DNA of 64,000 bases from Flavobacteriaceae bacterium CRH (GCA_001507425.1 LMAJ01000018.1:39784-103783), one strand, 5' to 3'; positions 26,886-36,306 are shown, numbered from the stretch's first letter. Notes: a model not told the origin generated them from the sequence alone. Made by a program: numbers and translations.

Positions 26886-27824
26886 ATGAAAAAATTTTTC
26901 CCAGTATATGTAAGAGTACCGCTGATTTTCTTCATCGTTTTTGGTTTAATGGAATACTTTATAGATTCTGGAGATCGACCGGCTTTTATAAAATACCCAA
27001 TGCTCTCTGTTTTCTTATTTGCATTTCTGTTTATTTTAATTGCGATTGAAATTACATTAAGCGCAGTAAATCGTGTTATGTATCAAATGATGACACCGGA
27101 AGAAAAAGCAAAACAGGAATATGAAGATAGCCTAAGTTTAAAAGAAAGTGATTGGTATAAAAACCTTATGCACAAACTTACTAAAACACAGCCTATTGAA
27201 AGTGAAGCTGATTTATTAATGGATCATGATTATGACGGAATTAAAGAACTTGATAATAATTTGCCGCCTTGGTGGGTATATTTATTTTATATAGGAATTG
27301 CTTTTGGAGTAATTTATTTTGCCCGCTATGAAGTTTTTGGTGGAAACGACCAGGAAGCTGAATTGAAAATGGAAATGGCGCAGGCAAAAGTTGATGTCGA
27401 AGAATATCTAAAAACAGCACCGGATTTAATGGATGAAAAAACAGTTGTTTTACTGACTGATCCGGAAAGTTTAGCAGCAGGTAAAGAGATATTTACAACG
27501 AATTGTGCAGCCTGTCACAGAGCAGATGCCGGTGGACAAATTGGTCCAAACTTAACGGATGATCACTGGATTTTGGGCGGTGGTATTAAAAATGTTTTTC
27601 ATACCATAACGAACGGTGGACGTGACGGAAAAGGAATGATATCATGGAAAGCGAATGGCTTAAAACCAAAAGAAATTCAAAAAGTAGCAAGTTATATTTT
27701 GTCTTTACAAGGTAGTAATCCAAAAGATCCAAAAGTTGCAGAAGGCGAAATTTGGGTAGATGAAAGTGCTCCAAAAAATACCACAGCAAGTACAAAAAAA
27801 GACAGTACTGAAGTTAAAAAATAA
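26886..27824 (+). CDS. ccoP: cbb3 oxidase subunit CcoP (mono-heme form)
   Basis: The 312-residue protein has helices near residues 10-28, 36-58 and 130-148, the CcoP signature ELDNNLPPWW just before the last helix, and a C-terminal cytochrome c domain with CAACH near 207. Only one CxxCH is present, whereas proteobacterial CcoP is di-heme; the distal Met is expected in GKGMISWK. The C-terminus is a Thr/Lys-rich tail. It passes electrons from periplasmic or quinol-derived donors to CcoO. Confidence 0.94.
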   Translation: MKKFFPVYVRVPLIFFIVFGLMEYFIDSGDRPAFIKYPMLSVFLFAFLFILIAIEITLSAVNRVMYQMMTPEEKAKQEYEDSLSLKESDWYKNLMHKLTKTQPIESEADLLMDHDYDGIKELDNNLPPWWVYLFYIGIAFGVIYFARYEVFGGNDQEAELKMEMAQAKVDVEEYLKTAPDLMDEKTVVLLTDPESLAAGKEIFTTNCAACHRADAGGQIGPNLTDDHWILGGGIKNVFHTITNGGRDGKGMISWKANGLKPKEIQKVASYILSLQGSNPKDPKVAEGEIWVDESAPKNTTASTKKDSTEVKK

Positions 27825-27835
27825 TTATAAATATC

Positions 27836-29254
27836 ATGTCAAATTTACCAGACGAAGCTTTTAGAGATACCATTGGAACTATTGATGAAGGTGGAAATCG
27901 AAAATTTATTTTCCCAAAAAAACCGTCTGGTAAGTTTTACAATTATCGAAAAATAGTTAGTTACGTTTTATTGGCCATTTTAATTGCAAATCCGTTTATA
28001 AAAGTAAACGGAAATCAATTTATGATGTTTAATGTGATGGAACGCCGTTTTAATATTTTTGGGTTTCCTTTTTGGCCCCAGGATTTTTATCTCTTCGTAA
28101 TTTCAATGCTCGTTGGTATTGTTTTTATTATTTTGTTTACAGTTGTTTTTGGAAGGATTTTTTGCGGATGGATTTGTCCTCAGACTATTTTTCTTGAAAT
28201 GGTTTTCCGACGCATTGAATATTGGATTGATGGCGATCGTGGTGCTCAATCCCGTTTGGCAAGGCAGGAATGGAACTCAGAAAAAATTAGAAAAAGGCTT
28301 ATTAAATGGTTCATTTTTTTTCTGATTTCCTTTGTAATTGCTAATGTTTTTTTAGCGTACCTGGTGGGTAGCGATACACTATTTTTAATGGTTGAACAAG
28401 GACCAATTCAGCAGGCCAGTAATTTTGTTGCACTGCTTATTTTTACGGGAGTATTTTATTTTGTATTCGTTTGGTTTCGCGAACAGGTTTGTATAATTGC
28501 CTGTCCTTATGGTCGATTACAAGGTGTTCTTCTGGATAATAAATCGATTAATGTTGCATATGATTTTGTTCGTGGAGAAAAAGAAGTTGGCCGCGCCAAG
28601 TTTAATAAAAAAGAAGACAGAGCTCTAACAGGAAAAGGAGATTGTATCGATTGTCATCAATGTGTGCATGTTTGCCCAATGGGAATTGACATTAGAAACG
28701 GAACGCAATTAGAATGTACCAATTGTACAGCCTGTATTGATGAATGTGATAGTATAATGGAAACTGTTGGTTTGCCAAAAGGACTTATTCGCTATGCATC
28801 TGAAGATGAAATTGCAAAAAAAGAACCTTTTAAATTCACTGCGAGAATGAAAGGCTATACAGCAGTTTTATTTATTTTGATGAGTGTTTTTGTAGGAATG
28901 TTATTCTTAAGAACCAATGTTCAGGCGATTATTTTACGTTTGCCAGGACAGCTTTTTCAGCATAAAGGTGATAAAATTAGTAATGTCTACACTTATAAAA
29001 TTGTCAATAAAACAGTTAAGGATTACAATGATATTCATTTTGAATTAATAGATCAAAAAGGTGAGATTAAAAATGTAGGGAACGTGCATTTTAAAATTAA
29101 AAAAGAAGGAATTTCACAAGGAACATTGTTTATAGAAATTGAAAAAGCACTTTTAGAAAGTGATAAAACTAAAGTTGAAATTGGAGTTTATAATGGCAAA
29201 GAATTGCTTGAAACTACAACAACGAATTTTTTAGGGCCACGAAGTTTTAATTAA
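27836..29254 (+). CDS. ccoG: cbb3 oxidase assembly protein CcoG (RdxA/FixG)
   Basis: A membrane iron-sulfur protein of 472 residues proposed to reduce Cu(II) for the oxidase. It has helices around residues 40-55 and 85-105, the FCGWICPQTIF motif, further helices, and a double 4Fe-4S cluster region CIDCHQC...CP and CTNCTACIDECD (residues about 269-305). The C-terminal 110 residues form an Ig-like periplasmic domain after a last helix. The neighbour on the 3' side is ccoH. Confidence 0.95.
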   Translation: MSNLPDEAFRDTIGTIDEGGNRKFIFPKKPSGKFYNYRKIVSYVLLAILIANPFIKVNGNQFMMFNVMERRFNIFGFPFWPQDFYLFVISMLVGIVFIILFTVVFGRIFCGWICPQTIFLEMVFRRIEYWIDGDRGAQSRLARQEWNSEKIRKRLIKWFIFFLISFVIANVFLAYLVGSDTLFLMVEQGPIQQASNFVALLIFTGVFYFVFVWFREQVCIIACPYGRLQGVLLDNKSINVAYDFVRGEKEVGRAKFNKKEDRALTGKGDCIDCHQCVHVCPMGIDIRNGTQLECTNCTACIDECDSIMETVGLPKGLIRYASEDEIAKKEPFKFTARMKGYTAVLFILMSVFVGMLFLRTNVQAIILRLPGQLFQHKGDKISNVYTYKIVNKTVKDYNDIHFELIDQKGEIKNVGNVHFKIKKEGISQGTLFIEIEKALLESDKTKVEIGVYNGKELLETTTTNFLGPRSFN

Positions 29255-29265
29255 AATAAAATACC

Positions 29266-29715
29266 ATGAAAATAAATTGGGGAACCGGAATTGTCATTGC
29301 TTTTGCATTATTTATGACATTCATTTTATATTTTGTTTTTGAAGTACAATCCAATAGTAAATATGATAATGATTTGGTTGTAGAAGAATATTACAAACAT
29401 GATTCGCATTTTCAGGAAGAAATGGCCCGAATTCAAAATGCTCATGATTTACAACAAAAACCTTCCATTAAATATAACAAAGATGGTTTAAAAATTGCTT
29501 TTCCTACTACATTAAAAAGTGATAAAATAAAAGGAAATGTTTTGCTGTATAGACCTTCAAACAAGAAATTTGATTTTAATACCCAAATCATTTTGACAAA
29601 TTCTACATTATTAATCCCTAAAAACAAACTCGTAAAAGGACGTTGGGACGTGAATATGGAATGGCAATATGATGAAAAAAAATACTTAACCAAAGAAGTC
29701 ATTTACGCAGATTAA
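29266..29715 (+). CDS. ccoH: cbb3 oxidase assembly protein CcoH (FixH)
   Basis: The 149-residue protein has one N-terminal helix (TGIVIAFALFMTFILYFVF) and a periplasmic domain with the FixH pattern (YYKHDSHFQEEMARI, then LLYRPSNKKFDFN and KGRWDVNMEWQYDEKKY). CcoH stabilises assembly intermediates of the oxidase. It starts 11 bp after ccoG. Confidence 0.9.
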   Translation: MKINWGTGIVIAFALFMTFILYFVFEVQSNSKYDNDLVVEEYYKHDSHFQEEMARIQNAHDLQQKPSIKYNKDGLKIAFPTTLKSDKIKGNVLLYRPSNKKFDFNTQIILTNSTLLIPKNKLVKGRWDVNMEWQYDEKKYLTKEVIYAD

Positions 29716-29742
29716 ATCTGTGCAAAATAAAAATAAAAACAA

Positions 29743-30444
29743 ATGCTATATTCTGCATTCATATTTGGTCTTATCAGTAGTCTGCATTGCATCGGTATGT
29801 GCGGGCCAATTGCTATGATGTTACCTGTAAACCGCCAAAATGAAGCAAAAAAAGTAATTCAAATAATGACCTATCATACAGGCCGATTGACAGCTTATGC
29901 TTCAATCGGTTTAATTTTTGGATTATTGGGCAGAGGTTTCTTTTTGGCAGGATTACAGCAAAAAATGTCAATATTTATTGGGCTGGCAATGATACTTGTT
30001 GCTTTAATTCCTGAAAAAGTATTTTCAAAATATAATTTTTCAAAACCAGTTTATAAAATTATCTCAAAAATAAAATCCAGCTTAGGAAATCAGTTTAAAA
30101 ACAGAAGTTATAAATCACTTTTTATAATTGGATTGCTAAACGGATTTTTGCCTTGCGGAATGGTTTACGTGGCTTTATTTGGTGCAATAGCAATGCAAAG
30201 TGCCAGTTTAGGAGTTTTGTATATGATTTTGTTTGGTTTAGGAACATTGCCATTAATGACGATCGTAGTTTATATTAATTCAATGATAAAGCTTCCTTTT
30301 AGAAATAAAATTCAAAAAGCAATTCCTTATGTTGCTGTGATTATTGGCATTTTATTTATCCTAAGAGGATTAGGATTAGGAATTCCGTACGTTTCACCAT
30401 CAAATATAAGTTTGTTTGTACAGAAAGTTCCTAATTGTCATTAA
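29743..30444 (+). CDS. SafE/DsbD-like membrane protein at the end of the cco operon
   Basis: The 233-residue protein with six predicted helices begins FGLISSLHCIGMCGPIAMML, the HCxGMCG motif of the SafE/DsbD-transmembrane-like family often found downstream of ccoGHS in Bacteroidota. A second half with GLLNGFLPCGMVYVALFGAI mirrors the first, as in DsbD-type repeats. The two Cys of each half suggest metal or thiol handling; a role in copper delivery is an inference. Its last 4 bp overlap the convergent hemN. Confidence 0.85.
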   Translation: MLYSAFIFGLISSLHCIGMCGPIAMMLPVNRQNEAKKVIQIMTYHTGRLTAYASIGLIFGLLGRGFFLAGLQQKMSIFIGLAMILVALIPEKVFSKYNFSKPVYKIISKIKSSLGNQFKNRSYKSLFIIGLLNGFLPCGMVYVALFGAIAMQSASLGVLYMILFGLGTLPLMTIVVYINSMIKLPFRNKIQKAIPYVAVIIGILFILRGLGLGIPYVSPSNISLFVQKVPNCH

Positions 30445-31805
30445 ACCGTCATCGAAAACAAACTCGTTTCCGGTGATTTTCTTTTTAAATGCAAATCAAA
30501 TGCCATACAAATATTACGAACAAAAGGTTTTCCGGCTTCTGTAATTCTTATTTTATTATCCTCAATTACAATTAACTGATCTTTTTCTGCTTCTTTCAAA
30601 TCATATAAAACGGTTGGCAGTTCTTCAAAATATAATGATTCATTATTCCAGGAAGTTTCAAACTCACAAGTTAAGTTTAAAATGTGTTTGCGAATAATAA
30701 GATCTTCATTTGTAAGTATGTGACCTTTTACAACTGGTAGTTTATCCCATTCTAATAATTGATAATAATCTTCCAGATTTTTAGTATTCTGAGCAAAACT
30801 ATACCAACTATCGCTAATAGAAGAAACTCCTAAGCCAATCATCAATTGTGTTTTTGATGCGCTGTATCCCATAAAATTTCGATGCAATTTTTTATTTAGA
30901 GCAGCTTTATACAAACTGTCAGATTCTAGGGCAAAATGATCCATTCCAATTTCGTGATAACCATTTTTAGAAAGTAGTTGTTTACCAACTTCGTAAAGCT
31001 TTCTTTTTTCGGCATCTTTTGGAAGATTTTCATCATTAAAGCCACGTTGTCCATTTCCTTTTATCCACGGCACATGCGCGTAACTATAAAAAGCCAAACG
31101 ATCTGGTTTTAAAGAATTTGTTTTTTCGACAGTATCGACAACATCTTCAAGAGTTTGAAATGGTAATCCAAAAATAATATCGTGCCCAATAGAAGTATAT
31201 CCAATTTCTTTTGCCCAAAAAGTAACTTTTGCGACATTATGAAATGGTTGAATTCGGTTTATTGCTTTCTGAACTTTTTCGGCATAATCCTGAACGCCAA
31301 AACTTACTCGGCGAAAGCCTAAATCATATAATTTTTTGAGCTGTTCGTAAGTTGTATTATTAGGATGTCCTTCAAAACTGAATTCATAATTTTCAGCTTT
31401 ATTGGCAAAACTAAAAATACCGTTGATGAGATACTCTAAGTTGTTTTTTGAAAAAAATGTAGGTGTTCCTCCGCCTAAGTGTATTTCTTTTATTAGAGGC
31501 CTTTCAGTAAATAATTTGCAGTATAAACTCCATTCTTTTAAAAGCGCTTTTATGTACGTTTCCTCAACAGAATGATTTTTGGTAATGCGTTTGTTGCATC
31601 CGCAAAAAGTACACATGCTTTCACAAAAAGGCAAATGAATATACAAACTAATACCGTTTTGAAAATTGCTCTCTGAAAATGCTTTTTGAAACGATTTTAT
31701 CCATTTTTCGGAAGTAAAATTATCTTCATTCCAGTACGGAACAGTTGGATAACTTGTATATCTTGGACCGGGAACATTGTATTTTTGTATCAACGAAATT
31801 TTCAT
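30441..31805 (-). CDS. hemN: Oxygen-independent coproporphyrinogen III oxidase
   Basis: A radical SAM enzyme that makes protoporphyrinogen IX precursors without oxygen. The start at ATG 31805 gives 454 residues; the longer TTG frame adds only MALRIN... beyond the usual MKISLIQKYNVPGPRYTSYP. CESMCTFC (Cys61, Cys65, Cys68) holds the 4Fe-4S cluster, with Cys70 next to it. The SAM-binding GGGTPTFF, RVSFGVQDY and IIFGLPFQT stretches follow. It is convergent with the cco operon and carries the same palindrome in its promoter. Confidence 0.95.
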   Translation of the reverse strand: MKISLIQKYNVPGPRYTSYPTVPYWNEDNFTSEKWIKSFQKAFSESNFQNGISLYIHLPFCESMCTFCGCNKRITKNHSVEETYIKALLKEWSLYCKLFTERPLIKEIHLGGGTPTFFSKNNLEYLINGIFSFANKAENYEFSFEGHPNNTTYEQLKKLYDLGFRRVSFGVQDYAEKVQKAINRIQPFHNVAKVTFWAKEIGYTSIGHDIIFGLPFQTLEDVVDTVEKTNSLKPDRLAFYSYAHVPWIKGNGQRGFNDENLPKDAEKRKLYEVGKQLLSKNGYHEIGMDHFALESDSLYKAALNKKLHRNFMGYSASKTQLMIGLGVSSISDSWYSFAQNTKNLEDYYQLLEWDKLPVVKGHILTNEDLIIRKHILNLTCEFETSWNNESLYFEELPTVLYDLKEAEKDQLIVIEDNKIRITEAGKPFVRNICMAFDLHLKRKSPETSLFSMTV

Positions 31806-31825
31806 AAAAGTGTATTTAGGATCAT

Positions 31826-31869
31826 CAAAATTAATTCGTAGAGCCAAAACATAAAATGATAAATATCAT
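31826..31869 (-). promoter_or_regulatory. Crp/Fnr-type palindrome and -7 element upstream of hemN
   Basis: On the minus strand ATGATATTTATCAT (31869-31856, a perfect 6-2-6 palindrome) precedes TAATTTTG (31833-31826). The centre is 36.5 bp from the end of the -7 element, identical to the ccoS promoter. Confidence 0.7.
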
Positions 31870-31880
31870 AGTAATACCAT

Positions 31881-31912
31881 AAAAAAAAGAGACCCAAAAT
31901 GAGCCTCTTTTT
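31881..31912 (-). terminator. Terminator on the minus strand
   Basis: AAAAAGAG and CTCTTTTT arms around a 13-base loop, ending in a T run on the minus strand; it serves the gene that ends at 31933. Confidence 0.6.
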
Positions 31913-31932
31913 ACTGAATTAAATAACTAACA

Positions 31933-32403
31933 CTAAATAGAATCCTGAATGATTTTAAGCCATTTTTTCGCAAACATATGATCCTGATAAGCGCTTATTT
32001 GTTTGATGCGGTCATCATCAAAATCATAGAATGGAATTATTATTTTTCTTTGTGTTTCTCTTTCCAGAAACTCAAAATCAATTTTTAAAATTGTATCTGA
32101 ATTTCCGTCTGTTGTTGGTATTAATTTGCAGGACGAAACACTTTTTAAATCTACAAATGTTGATTCCTGTTGGTTCGGGTTGAAATTCATTAAAATAAAC
32201 TTTCGATTTTTGTGATCGATAGTAAGCGTTTTATTGCTTTGAGTTTCTGTTAAATCAAAAGCATCCGGATGTGTAGGATTGAATTTCTTTTTGATATCCA
32301 GAATTTTTGATTTGTTTGCAGCGCTCGTTCGGGCAGAAAAATATACGGGAATGGCCACTATGATAGCAATCACAATACCAATTATAGTTATACTTGTATC
32401 CAT
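31933..32403 (-). CDS. Membrane-anchored protein of unknown function
   Basis: The 156-residue protein has an N-terminal helix (residues about 5-25, ITIIGIVIAIIVAIPVYF) and a soluble domain with TLTIDHKNRKFILMNFNP and FEFLERETQRKIIIPFYD, an all-beta plus helix pattern. I do not recognise the family. No operon partner is clear; the hemN gene is separated by a terminator. Confidence 0.6.
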   Translation of the reverse strand: MDTSITIIGIVIAIIVAIPVYFSARTSAANKSKILDIKKKFNPTHPDAFDLTETQSNKTLTIDHKNRKFILMNFNPNQQESTFVDLKSVSSCKLIPTTDGNSDTILKIDFEFLERETQRKIIIPFYDFDDDRIKQISAYQDHMFAKKWLKIIQDSI

Positions 32404-32510
32404 TTTGTTTGAATTAAATAATATGAAATAATAAACAGTTTTCGAATTGAAAACAGTTTAATTAGTTTTTGGAAGAAATAATTCTTCGCGCTAAAATTTC
32501 ATGTATTTAA

Positions 32511-32858
32511 TTACCAAAAGTAATGGAAGGGATAGAGCAGCAAGAAGACATTTTTGCTCTGAAGGGAATATTGATTGGCAAAATTTGATACCGATTTTAT
32601 AACCCTATGACTTGGAATTATAATTAACAGCGTATCAAACCATTTAATTACGGCAGGATAATTTGTTTTGACATTTGCCGCAAGCTGATAACTTGCCTGC
32701 GGTTGAATAAAAGCCAAAGAGTCATTTAATTCAATAGAAAAATTAGTATCCGTTTTTTGAGTTTCAATTTTTTGTATAGCAGTTTCATTTGCTTGCATAG
32801 CAAAGAAAGCAATGATCAAAAAAGATACAAAAAATATGGTTTTACGAATCCAATTCAT
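32511..32858 (-). CDS. Short exported protein of unknown function
   Basis: A 115-residue protein with an N-terminal signal-type helix (KTIFFVSFLIIAFFAMQAN) and no other membrane segment except a hydrophobic C-terminus (NVFLLLYPFHYFW). No family recognised. The frame is preserved and its position between two minus-strand genes is consistent with a real gene, but confidence is moderate. Confidence 0.5.
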   Translation of the reverse strand: MNWIRKTIFFVSFLIIAFFAMQANETAIQKIETQKTDTNFSIELNDSLAFIQPQASYQLAANVKTNYPAVIKWFDTLLIIIPSHRVIKSVSNFANQYSLQSKNVFLLLYPFHYFW

Positions 32859-32925
32859 GGCGGCGAATTTAATGCATAAAACACAATAAAAGAAATTTTA
32901 AAGAAAAGATTAACGATAAAAAAGT

Positions 32926-32968
32926 TATTATTTATCCTCAACATTTTTAGTGCTGAGGATAAATAATA
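32926..32968 (-). terminator. Terminator of the DoxX gene
   Basis: 15-bp perfect arms (32926-32940 and 32954-32968) around ATTTATCCTCA, located just past the doxX stop codon on the minus strand. Confidence 0.65.
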
Positions 32969-32970
32969 TT

Positions 32971-33393
32971 TTATTGTTGCATTTTGAAATAATAATCAGC
33001 CGAATGTTTTCCGCTTCCATAAAACAAAAAGAAAACACAAACGAGTAATGTAACGATTGCTAAAATTAAATTTTCAGAGCGCATGTTTCCCATAAAATTA
33101 ATAAGGACAGCTCCAAACAAAATAGGCAATTGAGCTGCTATTGCCCAACGGGTAAGTAGTCCAAAAACAATCATTATGCCTCCAATCATATGTGCTGGTG
33201 CAATATAATGTAACATAAACATGCCGCCGCCAAATCTATCAATTGGAGAAATTAAATCATGCAAATACTGAATGTTGGTTACAAACCAAATTCCTTTCAT
33301 AAATAAAAAAACGCCCAATACAATACGTACTAAATCTACTGGTAAATAAGTGTGCGAATTCGCCCATTTATTCAAACTTTTTACATTTTCCAT
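32971..33393 (-). CDS. DoxX family membrane protein
   Basis: The 140-residue protein with four helices: LVRIVLGVFLFMKGIWFV, LHYIAPAHMIGGIMIVFGLL, IAAQLPILFGAVLINF and ILAIVTLLVCVFFLFYG. The RxxLGxxFxxxG start and the AHxIGGxxxxxGL second helix are DoxX-like. The family is linked to thiosulfate oxidation and redox stress; the function of this member is unknown. Confidence 0.82.
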   Translation of the reverse strand: MENVKSLNKWANSHTYLPVDLVRIVLGVFLFMKGIWFVTNIQYLHDLISPIDRFGGGMFMLHYIAPAHMIGGIMIVFGLLTRWAIAAQLPILFGAVLINFMGNMRSENLILAIVTLLVCVFFLFYGSGKHSADYYFKMQQ

Positions 33394-33515
33394 GATACTA
33401 CGTGATTAAAAATAATATACTAAGTTACTAATTTTTAACGATATAGTTGTTTGTAATGGCTTGAAAATGAGTTTTGTACTATTTTAAAAGGTATTTAAAA
33501 AGGGCTTCTAAATTA

Positions 33516-35144
33516 TTAAACCTGAATTACGCCTAAATTAAATGGTTTCTGAATAGGAGCGTGGTTAGCAGCTTCAATTCCCATAGAAATCCATGTTCTG
33601 GTATCGAGTGGGTCAATAATTGCATCTGTCCACAATCTTGAAGCGGCATAATAAGGTGAAGTTTGTTCGTCGTAACGTGCTTTTATTTTATTAAATAACT
33701 CTGTTTCTTTGGCTTCATCAACAACTTCTCCTTTTGATTTTAGCGAAGAGGCTTCAATTTGAGCTAATACTTTCGCAGCCTGAGTTCCGCCCATAACGGC
33801 AAGCTCTGCGCTTGGCCACGCAAAAATTAATCTCGGGTCATAAGCTTTACCGCACATGGCATAATTTCCTGCTCCATAAGAGTTACCAACAATTACGGTA
33901 AATTTTGGAACAACAGAATTACTTACGGCATTTACCATTTTAGCACCGTCTTTTATAATTCCGCCATGCTCAGATTTTGATCCCACCATAAAACCGGTTA
34001 CATCTTGTATAAAAACTAATGGAATTTTCTTTTGATTGCAATTGGCAATAAATCGAGTTGCTTTATCGGCACTATCAGAATAAATAACGCCACCAAATTG
34101 CATTTCGCCTTTTTTGGTTTTAACCACTTTTCTTTGGTTGGCAACAATTCCAACCGCCCAGCCATCAATTCTGGCGTAACCTGTTATTATCGTTTGTCCG
34201 TAACCATCTTTGTAAGCTTCGAATTCAGAATTATCGACCAAACGATTGATGATTTCCATCATATCATATTGCTCATTTCTGGCTTTTGGCAAAATTCCGT
34301 AAATATCTTTGGGTTCTAATGCGGGTTTTTCGGCTTTGATTCGGTTGTAGCCAGCTTTGTCGTAATCGCCAATTTTGTCTACAATATTTTTTATTTTATC
34401 TAAAGCGTCTTTATCATCTTTGGCTTTATAATCTGTAACTCCAGAAATTTCGCAATGGGTTGTAGCGCCACCTAAAGTTTCATTATCAATGCTTTCTCCA
34501 ATTGCTGCTTTTACCAAATAACTTCCTGCTAGAAAGATACTTCCGGTTTTATCAACGATTAAAGCTTCATCGCTCATAATTGGTAAATAGGCTCCGCCTG
34601 CAACACAACTTCCCATTACGGCAGCGATTTGGGTAATTCCCATACTGCTCATCTGGGCATTGTTTCTAAAGATTCGTCCAAAGTGTTCTTTATCCGGAAA
34701 AATTTCATCCTGAAGCGGTAAATAAACGCCGGCACTATCAACCAAATAAATAATTGGTAATCTGTTTTCCATTGCAATTTCCTGGGCGCGTAAGTTTTTC
34801 TTTCCTGTAATAGGAAACCATGCTCCGGCTTTTACAGTGGCGTCATTGGCAACAACAATACATTGTTTGCCTTTTATATATCCTATTTTAATGACAACGC
34901 CGCCAGACGGGCAACCGCCATGTTCAGCGTACATTCCTTCACCAACAAAACCTCCAATTTCGATACTTTTTGAGTTTTCGTCTAAAAGATAATCGATGCG
35001 TTCACGAGCCGTCATTTTACCTTCGGCATGTAACTTTTCGATACGTTTTTCGCCTCCGCCCAATTTTACTTTGGCAAATTTTTGCTTTAATTCAGAAAGT
35101 AATAATTTATTGTGATCTTCGTTTTTATTGAAGTTTAAATCCAT
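33516..35144 (-). CDS. Acyl-CoA carboxylase beta subunit (methylcrotonyl-CoA carboxylase-like carboxyltransferase)
   Basis: The 542-residue carboxyltransferase has both crotonase-fold halves: GGEKRIEKLHAEGKMTARERIDYLLD, YLVDSAGVYLPLQDEIFPDKEHFGRIF, IAAVMGSCVAGGAYLP, then VFIQDVTGFMVGSKSEHGGIIKDGAKM and VGNSYGAGNYAMCGKAYDPR. The oxyanion-hole Gly-rich stretches are intact. The YLPLQDE segment fits methylcrotonyl-CoA carboxylase in leucine breakdown better than propionyl-CoA carboxylase. No biotin carboxylase gene lies next to it, so the alpha subunit must be encoded elsewhere. Confidence 0.9.
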   Translation of the reverse strand: MDLNFNKNEDHNKLLLSELKQKFAKVKLGGGEKRIEKLHAEGKMTARERIDYLLDENSKSIEIGGFVGEGMYAEHGGCPSGGVVIKIGYIKGKQCIVVANDATVKAGAWFPITGKKNLRAQEIAMENRLPIIYLVDSAGVYLPLQDEIFPDKEHFGRIFRNNAQMSSMGITQIAAVMGSCVAGGAYLPIMSDEALIVDKTGSIFLAGSYLVKAAIGESIDNETLGGATTHCEISGVTDYKAKDDKDALDKIKNIVDKIGDYDKAGYNRIKAEKPALEPKDIYGILPKARNEQYDMMEIINRLVDNSEFEAYKDGYGQTIITGYARIDGWAVGIVANQRKVVKTKKGEMQFGGVIYSDSADKATRFIANCNQKKIPLVFIQDVTGFMVGSKSEHGGIIKDGAKMVNAVSNSVVPKFTVIVGNSYGAGNYAMCGKAYDPRLIFAWPSAELAVMGGTQAAKVLAQIEASSLKSKGEVVDEAKETELFNKIKARYDEQTSPYYAASRLWTDAIIDPLDTRTWISMGIEAANHAPIQKPFNLGVIQV

Positions 35145-35260
35145 AAGAAATTGATGTTTTTACAAAATACTGTTGGCTAATTTACAAAATCAATTGAAAT
35201 TAAAGAAAATTATCAATCTCTTTAGAGCTATAATTTAACTTTAAGATCTTTTGTAAACAA

Positions 35261-35288
35261 AAAAAACAGAAGCGAACTTCTGTTTTTT
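35261..35288 (-). terminator. lpxD terminator
   Basis: AAAACAGAAG and CTTCTGTTTT arms with a CGAA loop, just past the lpxD stop on the minus strand. Confidence 0.75.
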
Positions 35289-35307
35289 AAAATATCTATG
35301 TGTTTGA

Positions 35308-36306
35308 TTATTTTTTAGAATCGCAAACCATTCGTTTCAGAATAGCCCATTGTTTTAGTGCATCACGAGCTTCAACAGCCGGATATCCTAACATTGTTTT
35401 TCCTGCAGCAACATCTCCGGTTACTCCTGAACCCGCACCAACTATAGCGCCATCACCAATAGTGGTATGGTCTTTTATAGAGGCGCTTCCGCCAATAATT
35501 ACGCCGTTTCCTAAAGTTACAGAACCAGCTAAACCACTGTTTCCGGCCATAATACAAAATTTACCTAATTTACTATTATGTCCAATCTGAACTAAATTGT
35601 CAATTTTGCAGCCATCTCCAAGAATTGTAGAGCTGAATTTCCCACGATCAACACAAGAGTTTGCTCCAATTTCAACTCCGTTTCCGATAATTACATTTCC
35701 AATTTGTGGAATTTTTACTAAACCTTTTTCTTTACAAGGACGAAACCCAAATCCGTCAGCACCAATTGTTGCATTTGGATGAATAATACAATCGCTACCA
35801 ATATGACAACGTTCTCGAACTACAGTTCCAGACCATATAATAGTATTTTTACCAATCGTACATTCATCAAGAATTGTCACATTTGGATATATAGTCGCAT
35901 CAGCTCCAATTTCAACATTTGGACCAATATAACAACCTGCACCAATTCTGGCTCCTTCGCCAATAATAGCAGATTCATCTACTGTAGCAGTTTTGTGGAT
36001 ATTGGTATGAAATATTGGGGTAGGAGGAGCAAAAAGTGCCAGAATTTGAGACATTGCCAAATCTGCATTTTTTACTTTAATAAAAGCACGATTATCCCCG
36101 GGTTCAATTGAAATATCTTCGTTAACAACTGCAACAGAAGCTTTTGATGCTTCCCAGAATTTTTCATATTTCTTATTTCCTATAAAAGAAATTTCAGAAG
36201 TTGTAGCTTTTTCTAATTGTTCTGTAGCTGTAATGCATTGGGAAGTACTGCCGTATATTACGCCATTTATAACTTCATTAATTTCTTGAATTGAGTAGGA
36301 TTTCAT
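35308..36306 (-). CDS. lpxD: UDP-3-O-(3-hydroxyacyl)glucosamine N-acyltransferase (LpxD)
   Basis: It catalyses the N-acylation of the sugar nucleotide in lipid A synthesis. The 332-residue protein has an N-terminal uridine-binding domain (residues 1-105, with SEISFIGNKKYEKFW) followed by a left-handed beta-helix of hexapeptide repeats (AIIGEGARIGAGCYIGPNVEIG and on) and the catalytic-type His in VQIGHNSKLGKFCIMAGNSGLAG. The C-terminal helix ends in LKRMVCDSKK. It is monocistronic. Confidence 0.93.
   Translation of the reverse strand: MKSYSIQEINEVINGVIYGSTSQCITATEQLEKATTSEISFIGNKKYEKFWEASKASVAVVNEDISIEPGDNRAFIKVKNADLAMSQILALFAPPTPIFHTNIHKTATVDESAIIGEGARIGAGCYIGPNVEIGADATIYPNVTILDECTIGKNTIIWSGTVVRERCHIGSDCIIHPNATIGADGFGFRPCKEKGLVKIPQIGNVIIGNGVEIGANSCVDRGKFSSTILGDGCKIDNLVQIGHNSKLGKFCIMAGNSGLAGSVTLGNGVIIGGSASIKDHTTIGDGAIVGAGSGVTGDVAAGKTMLGYPAVEARDALKQWAILKRMVCDSKK

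Noticed and set aside
31806..31847. TTG start of hemN
   Set aside because: The extra residues are not part of HemN and the -7 element lies inside this segment.
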